Shown piece by piece: positions 1 through 9,904 of a stretch of 64,000 nucleotides of DNA. The stretch's first letter is position 1. Each line of letters starts with the position of its first letter. The position numbers were made by a program, and so were the translations under genes. This stretch comes from an uncultured Acetobacteraceae bacterium. GTDB taxonomy: Bacteria; Pseudomonadota; Alphaproteobacteria; Acetobacterales; Acetobacteraceae. The notes under the pieces are model-generated. The model was not told where the DNA came from, ran no database searches, and saw only the letters and a list, made by a program, of their open reading frames with translations. Location of the stretch: contig CAIYDT010000083.1 in NCBI GenBank assembly GCA_903924985.1, forward strand, positions 1-64,000, in the 5' to 3' direction.

Positions 1-133
1 CAGGAGAAGTTACCGCTCTACCTGGGTTTTTTCCAGTTCGTCCATAACGCCCGCAAACGCGGGAAAAACCTCCTCGCAGCGCTGGTCGGAGCCATCGTCG
101 CATGAAAGAGGACCCACCACCCCGGAACACAGA

Positions 134-2563
134 ATGAGCCTCCGGGATTTGTTTGAGGCCGCCCGCCCGGACGCCGATGGCAGCGTGACGATCGTCCGCG
201 ACGACGGCACGGTTTTACTGCATCATCCCGACGATGGGCGCGTCATCATTGGCGCGCGCATGCCAAATTCCCTTCCCTGGTACCGTGCCGCGGCGGCGGG
301 CGGCGGTCATTATATCGCGGATGGATTGGGGGACGTCGGGCCGCGGTCCGTTTGGATTCAACGGCTCCGCGATTTCCCATTGCTGATCGACGTCGTTATC
401 TCGGTGCGGGCGGCACTGGCGGCCTGGCAGCATCAGTCATTCTACATTGCCGCCGGCACCACGGCGATGGTCGCCACGCTCGCCATTCTGTTCAGTTTGC
501 TTGCTGGGCAATTCCGCAGTTTGTCGCGATCCGAGGCGTCCCTGTCGCAACGCAATCTCGATCTGGAGCGCAGTGGCGCTCGGCTGGCGGAGCAGACCGT
601 CGCACTTCGGGCGGCGGCGGAAGCGTTGCAGGTCAGCCAACGCGAAGTGGCTGAAAAGTCCAATGTGCTCGAAACGACGCTCGAGCATATGGACGAGGGG
701 ATCATGCTGGTCACCGCCGATCGCATGGTGGCTGTGTGCAACAAGCGTGCGATGGACTTGCTCGATCTGCCATCCGATTTGATGACCAACCGGGCCAGTT
801 TCGACGACGTGTTGCGGCATCAGCGGGAAAACAACGAATTCGCGTATGCCTCCGTGGGCCTTCAGGAACGGATTGGACGAGGGCAGGTGCCGGACGTCGC
901 ATCGGTCTATGAGCGGAAGCGACCGAATGGCCGGATGCTGGAAATACGAACCACGCCATTGCCGGGCGGCGGCATGGTACGCATCTACGCCGACGTGACC
1001 GAACGGAAAGCGGCGGAAGCGCGAGCCGATCTGGCGCGGATACAGGCGGAGGAAGCAAAAGCGCAGGCGGAGCTGGCGAATAGGGCCAAGACTGAGTTTC
1101 TGGCCAATATGTCGCATGAAATTCGCACGCCGATGAACGGTATCATAGGCTTGAGCGAAATCTTATTGCGAGGGAAACTTGATACGCAGCAACTGGAGTG
1201 CGCCGAAGGGGTGCACGATTCGGCTAAATCATTGTTATATATTATTAACGATATTCTCGACATTTCCAAACTGGAAGCCGGTCGTCTAGAGCTGGAATCG
1301 CGTGACTTCGATTTGGCGGGTATGGTGGACGCGTCCGTCAGCCTGTTGGATCTTCAAGCGCGGGAGCAGCGCCTGGCATTGAATGTCCATATCGCTCCCA
1401 AGCTGCGGCGGATGGTACATGGCGACCCGGTCCGGTTGCGCCAGATCATCCTTAATCTGGTCGGCAATGCCCTGAAATTCACGGAACAGGGACGGGTGGA
1501 TGTGCGGGTTTCCGTTGCGGATCGAGACGATCCGAACCGGATTTTGTTCGAAGTCGTGGACACCGGCATCGGGATGACCGAGGATACCAAGTCTCGTTTG
1601 TTCCAGAAATTTACCCAGGCGGATAGTTCCATATCCCGCCGGTTCGGCGGTACGGGTTTGGGACTCGCTATCAGCCGGGAGTTGGTCGAGCTGATGGGCG
1701 GAACCATCGGCGTGGACAGCAAACCGGGGCAAGGTAGTCGCTTTTATTTCAACCTGGCATTGCCGCCGGCGATCGGCGAACCAAAAGCCGATTATACGCC
1801 CGCGCCACACGCGGTGGACGGACGAAAGCTGTACGTCCTGGTCGTCGATGATAACAAGATCAACCAGCGCCTTATTACCGTGCTGCTGGAAGCCGAGGGA
1901 CATCGGGTGCAGGTTGCGTCAAACGGCCGCGAGGCGGTCGAGGCAGTAATGCGGGAGACATACGATGCGATCCTGATGGATGTGCAGATGCCGGTGATGG
2001 ACGGCGTGCAGGCCACACGGCGCATCCGCGGGTTGCCCACGCCGCGCTGCGATATTCCGATCATCGCGCTGACTGCTGACGCCCTGGCTGGCTCGGACGA
2101 ACGGTATCGGGCGGCAGGCATGGACGCCTATGTCAGCAAGCCGCTGGATCCGGCGACGTTATTCGGAAAACTGGCCTCGGTTACAGGCGACGGGGCCAAA
2201 GTCCGGCCGGTTGCCGTTGGGACCGCGGCGATGAGTGACGACACCATTCGGAACCTACGCGACATCCTGCCCGGCAACCAGTTTTCCGATTTCCTGAACG
2301 AATCGGTGGCCGATATCGCGACAAGGGCCGAGCGCTTGCGCGTAAATTTGGAGGCATCCGACGCTATCGCCGCTGCCAAAGAGGCGCACGACATGGTTTC
2401 GGTTGCCGGTAATTGTGGAGCAGGCGTGGTCAGTGCTCTGGCACGGGAGATCGAACATGCCTGCCGAGCGGGCGATCTTCAGGCAGCTCGGGCGAGCGTT
2501 CCGGAGTTTGCACGCGCCACGGCCGAGGCCATCGCCCGCCTGAATGAGGTTCGCGCGGCTTAA
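134..2563 (+). CDS. Hybrid sensor histidine kinase (partial dCache, TM, PAS-like, HisKA/HATPase, receiver, Hpt); probably 5'-truncated
   Basis: [19 protein letters not shown]-box, DTGIGM and [22 protein letters not shown]-binding motifs, [26 protein letters not shown] receiver, C-terminal Hpt-like [10 protein letters not shown]. Only one TM near the N-terminus. Confidence 0.92.
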   Translation: MSLRDLFEAARPDADGSVTIVRDDGTVLLHHPDDGRVIIGARMPNSLPWYRAAAAGGGHYIADGLGDVGPRSVWIQRLRDFPLLIDVVISVRAALAAWQHQSFYIAAGTTAMVATLAILFSLLAGQFRSLSRSEASLSQRNLDLERSGARLAEQTVALRAAAEALQVSQREVAEKSNVLETTLEHMDEGIMLVTADRMVAVCNKRAMDLLDLPSDLMTNRASFDDVLRHQRENNEFAYASVGLQERIGRGQVPDVASVYERKRPNGRMLEIRTTPLPGGGMVRIYADVTERKAAEARADLARIQAEEAKAQAELANRAKTEFLANMSHEIRTPMNGIIGLSEILLRGKLDTQQLECAEGVHDSAKSLLYIINDILDISKLEAGRLELESRDFDLAGMVDASVSLLDLQAREQRLALNVHIAPKLRRMVHGDPVRLRQIILNLVGNALKFTEQGRVDVRVSVADRDDPNRILFEVVDTGIGMTEDTKSRLFQKFTQADSSISRRFGGTGLGLAISRELVELMGGTIGVDSKPGQGSRFYFNLALPPAIGEPKADYTPAPHAVDGRKLYVLVVDDNKINQRLITVLLEAEGHRVQVASNGREAVEAVMRETYDAILMDVQMPVMDGVQATRRIRGLPTPRCDIPIIALTADALAGSDERYRAAGMDAYVSKPLDPATLFGKLASVTGDGAKVRPVAVGTAAMSDDTIRNLRDILPGNQFSDFLNESVADIATRAERLRVNLEASDAIAAAKEAHDMVSVAGNCGAGVVSALAREIEHACRAGDLQAARASVPEFARATAEAIARLNEVRAA

Positions 2564-2581
2564 CCAGCGGAGGCGTCTGTC

Positions 2582-3508
2582 ATGGCCAACCCGAAGACCG
2601 ATCCAGCCCGCTTCGAGGTCGTCAAAAACGCCCTGTTTGCTGCCGCCGAGGAGATGAAGATCGTCCTCGCCAAGACGGCCTATTCGCCGTTGTTGAAGGT
2701 TGCTGGGGATTACTCCCGCGGCATTTTCGACGCGAACGGCGACATGGTGGCGCAGGGGCCGGACTTGCCCATCCATCTGGGGTCGATGCCCGAAGCGGTG
2801 CGGGCGGTGGTGCGGGCGTTCCCGGACGTGGCGGTGGGCGATGTGTTCATCCACAACGACCCATACCATGGCGGCTCCCATCTGCCCGATGTTAACGTTG
2901 TGGCCCCAGCGTTTCATGGGGGGCGGTTGCTGGGTTTCGGCTGCGTGCGGGCGCATTGGCCGGATATCGGCAGCGCGTCGCCAGGGTCGTACGGCGCGGT
3001 GACGGAGATATACGGGGAGGGGCTGCGTCTGCCGCCCATCCGGCTGTATCGCGACGGCAAGCCGGACCCGTCCATCGAGGCGATCATTTTCGCCAATGTC
3101 CGCACCCCCGCCGAACGGCTGGGCGATCTGCGGGCCCAGGTGGCGGCAACCTGGCGCGGCACGCAGCGCATGGTGGAGCTGGCAGCGAAATATGGCACCG
3201 ACGAGCTTTTGCAGATTATGCGGGAGGTGCTGGACTACTCCGAAACCATGATGCGTGCCGCGTTACGCGCGCTGCCGGACGGGCCGGCGGTGGCGCTGTT
3301 GAAACCGCCGGTTGGCCCGACCCGGAAACTGAACAGCAAAGGCGGTTTCTTGGTGCCGGCTGGGTCGTTGGTCGTGCTGGATGCTCCGGGCTCCGGCGGC
3401 TTCGGCGATCCGGCTGAACGCGACCCCGCGGCCCTTTCCGAAGACCTGTTGGACGGCTACGTTACGTCGGTCGCCGCGCGCCGGGATTACGGGGTAGACG
3501 CGGCTTAA
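2582..3508 (+). CDS. Hydantoinase B / N-methylhydantoinase B-like protein with apparent internal deletion
   Basis: DPARFEVVKNALFAAAEEMKIVLAKTAYSPLLK and IHNDPYHGGSHLPDV typical of HyuB N-terminus; GSGGFGDPAERDPAALSEDLLDGYV typical of C-terminus; only 308 aa. Confidence 0.8.
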   Translation: MANPKTDPARFEVVKNALFAAAEEMKIVLAKTAYSPLLKVAGDYSRGIFDANGDMVAQGPDLPIHLGSMPEAVRAVVRAFPDVAVGDVFIHNDPYHGGSHLPDVNVVAPAFHGGRLLGFGCVRAHWPDIGSASPGSYGAVTEIYGEGLRLPPIRLYRDGKPDPSIEAIIFANVRTPAERLGDLRAQVAATWRGTQRMVELAAKYGTDELLQIMREVLDYSETMMRAALRALPDGPAVALLKPPVGPTRKLNSKGGFLVPAGSLVVLDAPGSGGFGDPAERDPAALSEDLLDGYVTSVAARRDYGVDAA

Positions 3509-3526
3509 CTTCGGGAGGAAACGCGT

Positions 3527-3772
3527 ATGTCGGAATCAGCAGTGGTCGCCCAAAAGGGCTCCTACAAAGTCGAAGTCGAAGCCGGGAAGGCTTACTGGTG
3601 GTGCTCCTGCGGCAAAAGCGGCAAGCAGCCGTTCTGCGACGGCTCGCACAAGGGTGGCTCGTTCAGCCCGATGAAGTTCGAAGCCGAGACGTCCGGCACG
3701 GTCAGCTTCTGCGGCTGCAAGGCCACCGGCAAGGCGCCGCGTTGCGATGGGTCGCACAAAAACTTGCCCTGA
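3527..3772 (+). CDS. CDGSH iron-sulfur domain protein (dual CDGSH)
   Basis: Two motifs: CSCGKSGKQPFCDGSHK and CGCKATGKAPRCDGSHK. Confidence 0.93.
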   Translation: MSESAVVAQKGSYKVEVEAGKAYWWCSCGKSGKQPFCDGSHKGGSFSPMKFEAETSGTVSFCGCKATGKAPRCDGSHKNLP

Positions 3773-3845
3773 TGGGTCGCACAAAAATTTGCCCTGATGG
3801 GTCGCACAAAAACTTGCCCTGATGGGTCGCACGAAAATTTGCCGT
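3746..3845 (+). repeat. Tandem repeat, 4 copies of a 25-bp unit GATGGGTCGCACAAAAACTTGCCCT
   Basis: Direct reading: copies at 3746-3770, 3771-3795, 3796-3820, 3821-3845 (last copy degenerate). Copy 1 is the 3' end of the CDGSH gene. Confidence 0.97.
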
Positions 3846-3857
3846 AAGGATCGTGCC

Positions 3858-4964
3858 ATGAAGATCGACGACGTCACGCTGACCATCTTCACCTGGGACG
3901 GCATTCCGGCCACCAGCTACCATCAGGGGTCTCTGGCGTCGTCGGGCAGTAACCTCGGCCTGCTCCGCATCCACACGGATGCGGGGCTGGTCGGGCACGC
4001 CTTTCTGGGTTCTGCCATGAACCCGGCTGGGATGGATGGGCCGCAGCTGATCCGTTCCCTGAAGCCGATGTTGATGGGGCAGGACCCGCTGGAGCGGGAA
4101 CGTATCCACGCCGGGATGCGGCTTATCAGTCGCAACGTCAGCTATCGGGTCGTCGGGGCGGTCGATACCGCACTGTGGGATTTGTGCGGCAAGATCGCCG
4201 GGCTGCCGGTGCATGCGCTGATGGGCACGTTTCGGAAGTCCATTCCCGCTTATGCCAGCTCGCAGGTGCTGCCGGATGCCTCCGCCTATGTGGAGCAGGC
4301 GCTGGCCTACAAAGCCGCCGGCTGGCAGGCTTACAAGATCCACCCGCCCCGCAACCCGGACCATGACATCGAGGTCTGTGTCGCCGTGCGTAAGGCGGTG
4401 GGGGACGACTACCGGCTGATGCTCGATTCAACCTGGTCGTATGAATACCCCGACGCTTTGCGGGTGGGCCGGGCGATCGAGGAGATGGGATATTATTGGT
4501 ACGAAGATCCTCTGGCCGATGAGGACATCAACGGCTACGTGAAATTGCGGGAAAAACTCGATATTCCGATCATGGCGACGGAATATCCGGCCGGCGGTCT
4601 CGATACCTACCCGATCTGGCTGACCGAGAAGGCCACCGATTATTTGCGGGGCGATATCCCCAACAAAGGTGGTCTGACAACCATGCTGAAAACCGCGCAT
4701 TTGGCCGAGGCCTTCGGGATGCGGTACGAAATTCACCACTCCGGCAATTCGCTGAACAACCTTGCCAATCTGCATCTGTGCATGGCGCTGCGGAACACCA
4801 CGATGTGGGAGGTTCTGCTGCCCGACGGGGCGCATAAGTACGGCATGGCGGTCGATCTGGCACCGGATGAGCAAGGGCTGATGCACGCGCCGGAGGGACC
4901 GGGGATCGGCGGTGCGATCGATTTCGATTTGATTGGGCGGAAGACGGAAGCGGTGCTACGCTGA
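3858..4964 (+). CDS. Enolase superfamily protein (mandelate racemase/muconate lactonizing enzyme family)
   Basis: MKIDDVTLTIFTWDG...VVGAVDTALWDLCGKIAGLPVHALMG...YKIHPP; the ORF-track start at 3822 lies inside the tandem repeat, ATG 3858 preferred. Confidence 0.88.
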   Translation: MKIDDVTLTIFTWDGIPATSYHQGSLASSGSNLGLLRIHTDAGLVGHAFLGSAMNPAGMDGPQLIRSLKPMLMGQDPLERERIHAGMRLISRNVSYRVVGAVDTALWDLCGKIAGLPVHALMGTFRKSIPAYASSQVLPDASAYVEQALAYKAAGWQAYKIHPPRNPDHDIEVCVAVRKAVGDDYRLMLDSTWSYEYPDALRVGRAIEEMGYYWYEDPLADEDINGYVKLREKLDIPIMATEYPAGGLDTYPIWLTEKATDYLRGDIPNKGGLTTMLKTAHLAEAFGMRYEIHHSGNSLNNLANLHLCMALRNTTMWEVLLPDGAHKYGMAVDLAPDEQGLMHAPEGPGIGGAIDFDLIGRKTEAVLR

Positions 4965-4968
4965 CCGC

Positions 4969-5154
4969 ATGGTCGCAGCGGTCAAAGTCCCGGAGTTGAT
5001 GTCGGTCGGGGCGCAGTTGTTGCGGCGTGGTCCCGACGGCACATGGCCGGAACTGCCGCTGACCATTGAGGCAGGCGATCTTGTGCTGGAAAGCATCGGC
5101 TTTCAGGCGCCCATTGCGGCCCTTTACGCCGGCACCTGGCTGGCGCCGGCGTAA
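4969..5154 (+). CDS. Short hypothetical protein
   Basis: 61-aa ORF directly after the enolase-superfamily gene, no recognised domain. Confidence 0.4.
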   Translation: MVAAVKVPELMSVGAQLLRRGPDGTWPELPLTIEAGDLVLESIGFQAPIAALYAGTWLAPA

Positions 5155-5161
5155 GCCAGAC

Positions 5162-5482
5162 CTACCCCACCGCTGCCGCGGTCGCCGCCGCAGCCCACGC
5201 CGTGACGGTCCACAGCACCAGCAGCGCCAGCCGCGCCAGCGGCGTCAACGCCGGGGCTTCTTCGTCTTCGGCGAGGGCCGCGCCGCCGTTCAGCGCCAGC
5301 ACGGTCAGCGGCACGTAGACGACGAAGCTGACCAGCGTTGCCATCAGCAAGCCGGCGACGCAGGGGCCGACACCCAGAACCGGGACGGCGGCGCAGGCGG
5401 CGACCACATGCGCCAATCCCGGCAACCAGGCCTTATCGGCGGTGTCCGGCGTGAGTACGGCGCGTTCGGTCAGGGAGGCCAT
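5162..5482 (-). CDS. Small hypothetical membrane protein
   Basis: 106 aa with three hydrophobic stretches, 4 nt downstream of cysI on the same strand. Confidence 0.6.
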   Translation of the reverse strand: MASLTERAVLTPDTADKAWLPGLAHVVAACAAVPVLGVGPCVAGLLMATLVSFVVYVPLTVLALNGGAALAEDEEAPALTPLARLALLVLWTVTAWAAAATAAAVG

Positions 5483-5486
5483 CGGG

Positions 5487-7190
5487 TCAGCTCCTCAGCT
5501 CAGGGGACAAATTTTCGTGGAAATCGAGGCCGGTGACCGTCTGCGCCACCACGCCGGTGCGCACGACGAAATCGCCGAATTTTTCGCCTGGCTGACGGTC
5601 GCGGGCGAAGGACGCGAACAGCGGTGTCAAGGCAGCAACGATCGCATCGTCGCCGACATCGCGCTTGTAGAGCTTGTTCATGCGCATGGCGGTGTGGGAA
5701 GCGCCGAGGTACAGGTTGTACAGGCCGGGTGTCCGCCCGACCAGGCCGATTTCCGACATGTACGGCCTGCCGCAGCCGTTCGGGCAACCGGTCATGCGAA
5801 TGGTAATGTCCTCATCGCCGAGGCCCAGCCGGTCCAGCACGCCTTCCAGGCGGGTGATCAGATGCGGCAGGTACCGCTCGCTTTCGGCCAATGCCAAACC
5901 GCAGGTCGGCAGCGCCACGCAGGCGATGGCGCTGCGTCGCAACCCGCCGGCTTTCTGGTCCAGGCCGTATTCCGCGATCACCGCTGCGACGGCATCGCGC
6001 CTGGCGGGCGGAATAGCCGCCAACACAAGATTCTGGTTCGCGGTGATGATGAAGCGGCCGGCATCCAGCTTCGCGATCTTGTGCAGGCCTTCCATCTGCC
6101 GGCCGGAAATCCGCCCGCTTTCGACATACAGGGAAAAATGCGACCGCCCATCGGCGCTGGTTTCCCAACCAAGCTTGTCGCCGGCCGAGACGAAGGCGAA
6201 ATCGCGCGCCGGCTGCAATGGCGTTGCCAGACGGGCATTGACCGCGTCCACGAATGCACCGACGCCCATGCGGTCCATGGTGTATTTCAGGCGGGCGTGC
6301 TTGCGATCGGAACGATCGCCGAAATCGCGTTGCACCGTCACGATCTTCTCTGCGACGTCGGTGACCTGTTCGGGAGGGCAGAAGCCGATGATATCGCCGG
6401 GGCGGGGATAGGTATCAGGCTCCCCATGCGTCATGCCCATGCCGCCGCCGGCCGCGACGGTGTAGCCGATAACGCGGTCGTGTTCGACTATGGCGATGAA
6501 AGCCAGGTCCTGCGCCAGAGCATCGACGTCGTTGTAGGGTGGCAACGCAACGGCGATCTTGAATTTTCGCGGCAAATAGGTCTTGCCGTAGATCGGCTCG
6601 TCGGTTTCCTCGCCGCCCGCGACGCGTTCCTCACCGACCCAAATTTCGTGCCAGGCTCGGCTTTTCGGCAGCAAATGCGTGGCGATGGCATTCGCCATTT
6701 CGGACACGGTCTCGTGCAGCTTGCCCCGCCATGGATGCACCGATGCCACGACGTTGCGGTTCACGTCGCCGCAGGCCGCGATGGTGTCCAGCAGTTCGGT
6801 GTTCAGTTCCTGAATGGCCGGGCGCAGGTTGGATTTGATGATGCCGTGGAACTGGATGGTCTGGCGCGTGGTCAGCCGCAGCGTGCCGTTGCCGCGCTGG
6901 ATCGCCACCTTCTCCGCCGCCAGCCATTGCGCGGGCGACAGGATGCCGGCCGGCACCCGCATGCGCGCCATGAAGCTGAACGCTTTTTCCATCCGCTGCT
7001 TGCCACGTTCGGCTCGCAGGTCGCGGTCGTCCTGCAAATACATGCCGTGGAATTTGACCAACTGCTGATCGTCGTCGGCGATGGCGCCAGTTTCCACCCG
7101 CGTCAGGCCGTCCGCCAAGGTGCCGCGCAAGTAGTTGCTGCGGGATTTGATGCCCTCGTTGGCCGACAGCGGCCGTTCCAAAATGTCCAT
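5487..7190 (-). CDS. cysI: Sulfite reductase (NADPH) hemoprotein beta-component
   Basis: Siroheme/4Fe-4S motif MTGCPNGCGRPYMSEIGLVGRTPGLYNLYLG; TLRLTTRQTIQFHGI; adjacent flavoprotein subunit. Confidence 0.96.
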   Translation of the reverse strand: MDILERPLSANEGIKSRSNYLRGTLADGLTRVETGAIADDDQQLVKFHGMYLQDDRDLRAERGKQRMEKAFSFMARMRVPAGILSPAQWLAAEKVAIQRGNGTLRLTTRQTIQFHGIIKSNLRPAIQELNTELLDTIAACGDVNRNVVASVHPWRGKLHETVSEMANAIATHLLPKSRAWHEIWVGEERVAGGEETDEPIYGKTYLPRKFKIAVALPPYNDVDALAQDLAFIAIVEHDRVIGYTVAAGGGMGMTHGEPDTYPRPGDIIGFCPPEQVTDVAEKIVTVQRDFGDRSDRKHARLKYTMDRMGVGAFVDAVNARLATPLQPARDFAFVSAGDKLGWETSADGRSHFSLYVESGRISGRQMEGLHKIAKLDAGRFIITANQNLVLAAIPPARRDAVAAVIAEYGLDQKAGGLRRSAIACVALPTCGLALAESERYLPHLITRLEGVLDRLGLGDEDITIRMTGCPNGCGRPYMSEIGLVGRTPGLYNLYLGASHTAMRMNKLYKRDVGDDAIVAALTPLFASFARDRQPGEKFGDFVVRTGVVAQTVTGLDFHENLSPELRS

Positions 7191-7201
7191 TTCGGAATCC
7201 C

Positions 7202-8932
7202 TTAGTAAACGTCACGGAGGTAGCGGCCGTCGCGGCGGATCGCGTCCAACTCGGCTTTCGCGTCTTGCGCGCCCTGATCGGCGAGAATGCGCAGCAGCAT
7301 GGCGTGCACGTCCTTCGCCATCGCGTTCATGTCGCCGCAGACATAAAGCGCGGCGCCGTCGCGCAGCCATCCCGCCAGTTCGGAACGAGACTCCCACATG
7401 GTGTCTTGCACGTAGCGCTTGGCGGGTTGATCGCGGGAGAACGCGACATCCAGCCGGTTCAGCACGCCGTTCTTCAGCCAATCCTGCACTTCCAGTTGGT
7501 ACAGGAAGTCATGGGTGAAATGGCGGTGCCCGAAAAACAGCCAGTTGCGGCCCTTGGCATCCTCGGCCTCCCGTTCTTGCAGGAAGCCGCGAAAGGGGGC
7601 GACGCCAGTGCCGGGGCCAATCATGATAACGGAGCGATCCGGATCGGCCGGCAGGCGGAAATGCTGGTTTGGCCGCAGGAACACGTTCACCCGGTCGCGG
7701 GTGCGTTCGGTCAGATCGACGGACGCAACGCCCTGCCGTGCACGGCCGTGCGAGTCATACCGCAGCGCCGCAACCAGTAGATGGGCTTCCTCGCCCACTG
7801 CCTTGCGAGACGACGCAATCGAGTAATACCGCGGCGGCAGCGGGCGCAGCAGGCCGGTTAGCTGTTCGGCGGTCAGCTTGGACGCGCCAGCTTCCAGCAG
7901 GTCGACGATCTGGCGGCCGGTGGCCCAGCCGGGTTCGGCGGTGAAGCCGGTCAGTTTCGAAAAATCCTCGACCTGCTTGCCGGTCAGGGTGGTGATGTCC
8001 AGCCGCTCGATCAGCGCGGTCCGCAGGTCGCCGTTGCCGGACAGGCCGGCTGCTGTCAGCACAGCGTCGGCCAACGCCGGATCGTTCTGTGGGATGATGC
8101 CAAGCGCGTCGCCGGGCTCATAGAGGATGCCGGAGCCACCGAGAGAAAGTTCCAGGTGGTGGGTGTCGGAGGTGGAGCGGCTGCCGGTCAGGCGCACATG
8201 TTCGGTGATCTCAGCGGCGAAGGGATTGGCGCGGGTTGGGCCGTCCGCCGTGGGGCGGGCGAAATCGACGTGGATGACGGCATGGTCCACGGCCGGTTCG
8301 TCGGCCGGCTTCAGGATCGGCAGGGTCGCGTCGATCCAGGCGCTGGCGGGGGATTCGAAATCCAGATCGCAGTCGAGGCGGCCGGCGACGCGCGTGGCGC
8401 CGAGGGCGGCGAAGCGTTCGTCGAAGCGTTTGCCGACCTCACAGAACTGCGCGTATGCGCGGTCGCCAAGGGACAGTACAGCGTAGCGCAGCTTGTCGAG
8501 GCGCGGCGCGTCATCGGCCATCAGCGCATCCTGGAAATCGACGGCGCGTTGCGGCGGGTCACCCTCACCCCAGGTGCTGGCGATGACCAGCACGTTCTCC
8601 AATTCGGCCAACTGCGTCACGGTGATATCGGCCATATCCATGACTTTGGGCGCGAAGCCGAGCTTGGTGGCGGCCTTGCGGGCCTGCGCGGCGAGGGCCT
8701 CGGAATTGCCGGACTCCGTACCGAACAGGATGGTCAGCGGCGCGCGCCGGGCAGGGGGGGAGGCCGGAACCGAGGCCAGCCCCGGAGTATCATTGGCGGC
8801 GGCGAAACCGGCCAGGAATCCCGCTAGCCAGGTGCGCTGATCGGCGGTGCTGCCGGATATCACGGTGTTCAGGGCCGCGATCTGCTCGTCCGCGAAAGGC
8901 GCGGTTTTAGGCAGCAAGGGGGAGGCGGGCAT
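7202..8932 (-). CDS. cysJ: Sulfite reductase (NADPH) flavoprotein alpha-component
   Basis: Flavodoxin domain LTILFGTESGNSEALA; RYYSIASSR; IGPGTGVAPFRGFLQER; YVCGDMNAMAKDV. Confidence 0.96.
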   Translation of the reverse strand: MPASPLLPKTAPFADEQIAALNTVISGSTADQRTWLAGFLAGFAAANDTPGLASVPASPPARRAPLTILFGTESGNSEALAAQARKAATKLGFAPKVMDMADITVTQLAELENVLVIASTWGEGDPPQRAVDFQDALMADDAPRLDKLRYAVLSLGDRAYAQFCEVGKRFDERFAALGATRVAGRLDCDLDFESPASAWIDATLPILKPADEPAVDHAVIHVDFARPTADGPTRANPFAAEITEHVRLTGSRSTSDTHHLELSLGGSGILYEPGDALGIIPQNDPALADAVLTAAGLSGNGDLRTALIERLDITTLTGKQVEDFSKLTGFTAEPGWATGRQIVDLLEAGASKLTAEQLTGLLRPLPPRYYSIASSRKAVGEEAHLLVAALRYDSHGRARQGVASVDLTERTRDRVNVFLRPNQHFRLPADPDRSVIMIGPGTGVAPFRGFLQEREAEDAKGRNWLFFGHRHFTHDFLYQLEVQDWLKNGVLNRLDVAFSRDQPAKRYVQDTMWESRSELAGWLRDGAALYVCGDMNAMAKDVHAMLLRILADQGAQDAKAELDAIRRDGRYLRDVY

Positions 8933-9750
8933 CAGGCGTTCCTCAAGCTTTGGCGCGCTTCAGCGCGTACTGTCATGGGTTTGGTTTGCTGCCATTGGGC
9001 CAGCAGCGGTCGCAGCGCGACCACGGGACCGATGACGATCAGAAGAGGGGAGCCGGACACCGCCGCATCCCGGCCGACGTCCCGCAGCGTGGTCGTGGTG
9101 ACGCTTTGGCGCGGGGTGGTGGCGTCGGCGACCAGGGCGACTTGTTCGGTCGGGGCGCGTCCGGCGGCGATCAGGCGCTCGGCGATCGCGCCGATCTGGC
9201 GTTGCGCCATATAAAGGACCAGGACGTCGCCACCTCGTGCCAGGGACGCCCAGTCGATGTCGGCGAGTTCACCGTTGGAGTCGTGGCCGGTGGCGAAGGC
9301 TACGGACCGAGCGAGGCCGCGATGCGTGACCGGAATGCCGGCGGCGGCGGTGCCGCCAATCCCGGCGCTGATCCCCGGCACGATGCGGAACGGGATGCCG
9401 GCGGCGACCAGGGCCATGGCTTCTTCCCCGCCGCGCCCGAACACCAGCGGATCGCCGCCCTTCAGCCGTACGACGCGTAAACCCTGACGGGCGAGCTGAA
9501 CCAGCCGTTGGTTGATCCGAAGTTGTGGGGTGCGCTCGCCTCCGGCGCGCTTGCCGGCCGGTTCCAGGATCGCCTGGGGAGCAATGGATAAAATTTCGTC
9601 CGAGACCAGCGCGTCGTGCAGCACGATATCGGCCTGACTCAGCGCATGCGCCGCGTGCAGGGTCAGCAACCCGGGATCGCCGGGGCCGGCGCCCACCAGC
9701 CACACCGAACCCGGGTCGAACGTCGGCGGCAGGAGGCGGACGGGAATCAT
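8932..9750 (-). CDS. cobA: Uroporphyrinogen-III C-methyltransferase
   Basis: VWLVGAGPGDPGLLTLHAAHALSQADIVLHDALV; VRLKGGDPLVFGRGGEE; stop overlaps the cysJ start. Confidence 0.95.
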   Translation of the reverse strand: MIPVRLLPPTFDPGSVWLVGAGPGDPGLLTLHAAHALSQADIVLHDALVSDEILSIAPQAILEPAGKRAGGERTPQLRINQRLVQLARQGLRVVRLKGGDPLVFGRGGEEAMALVAAGIPFRIVPGISAGIGGTAAAGIPVTHRGLARSVAFATGHDSNGELADIDWASLARGGDVLVLYMAQRQIGAIAERLIAAGRAPTEQVALVADATTPRQSVTTTTLRDVGRDAAVSGSPLLIVIGPVVALRPLLAQWQQTKPMTVRAEARQSLRNA

Positions 9751-9904
9751 GCGACAACAGGCCTCGGGTGAGAGTTTCGAGGCTTTTAGAAGGATATTTT
9801 TCTATGGAATGCAATGGCGGGGAGAGAAAAAGAATTATTATGCTATAAATGGTATCGATGGGCGGATTTTTTCTTCTTTGGTGGAGCTTGGGGGGAGGGA
9901 TGCC

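Noticed and set aside
3746-3845. CRISPR-like array
   Set aside because: Units are contiguous 25-bp tandem copies with no spacers and derive from the coding sequence; no cas genes in the window.
5442-7205. 587-aa ORF on + strand antisense to cysI
   Set aside because: Shadow ORF typical of high-GC DNA; composition is His/Gln/Arg-rich with no motif, while the opposite strand clearly encodes CysI.
5487-9750. cysI-cysJ-cobA cluster as unusual
   Set aside because: Standard assimilatory sulfite reduction genes; ordinary overlap-coupled operon.
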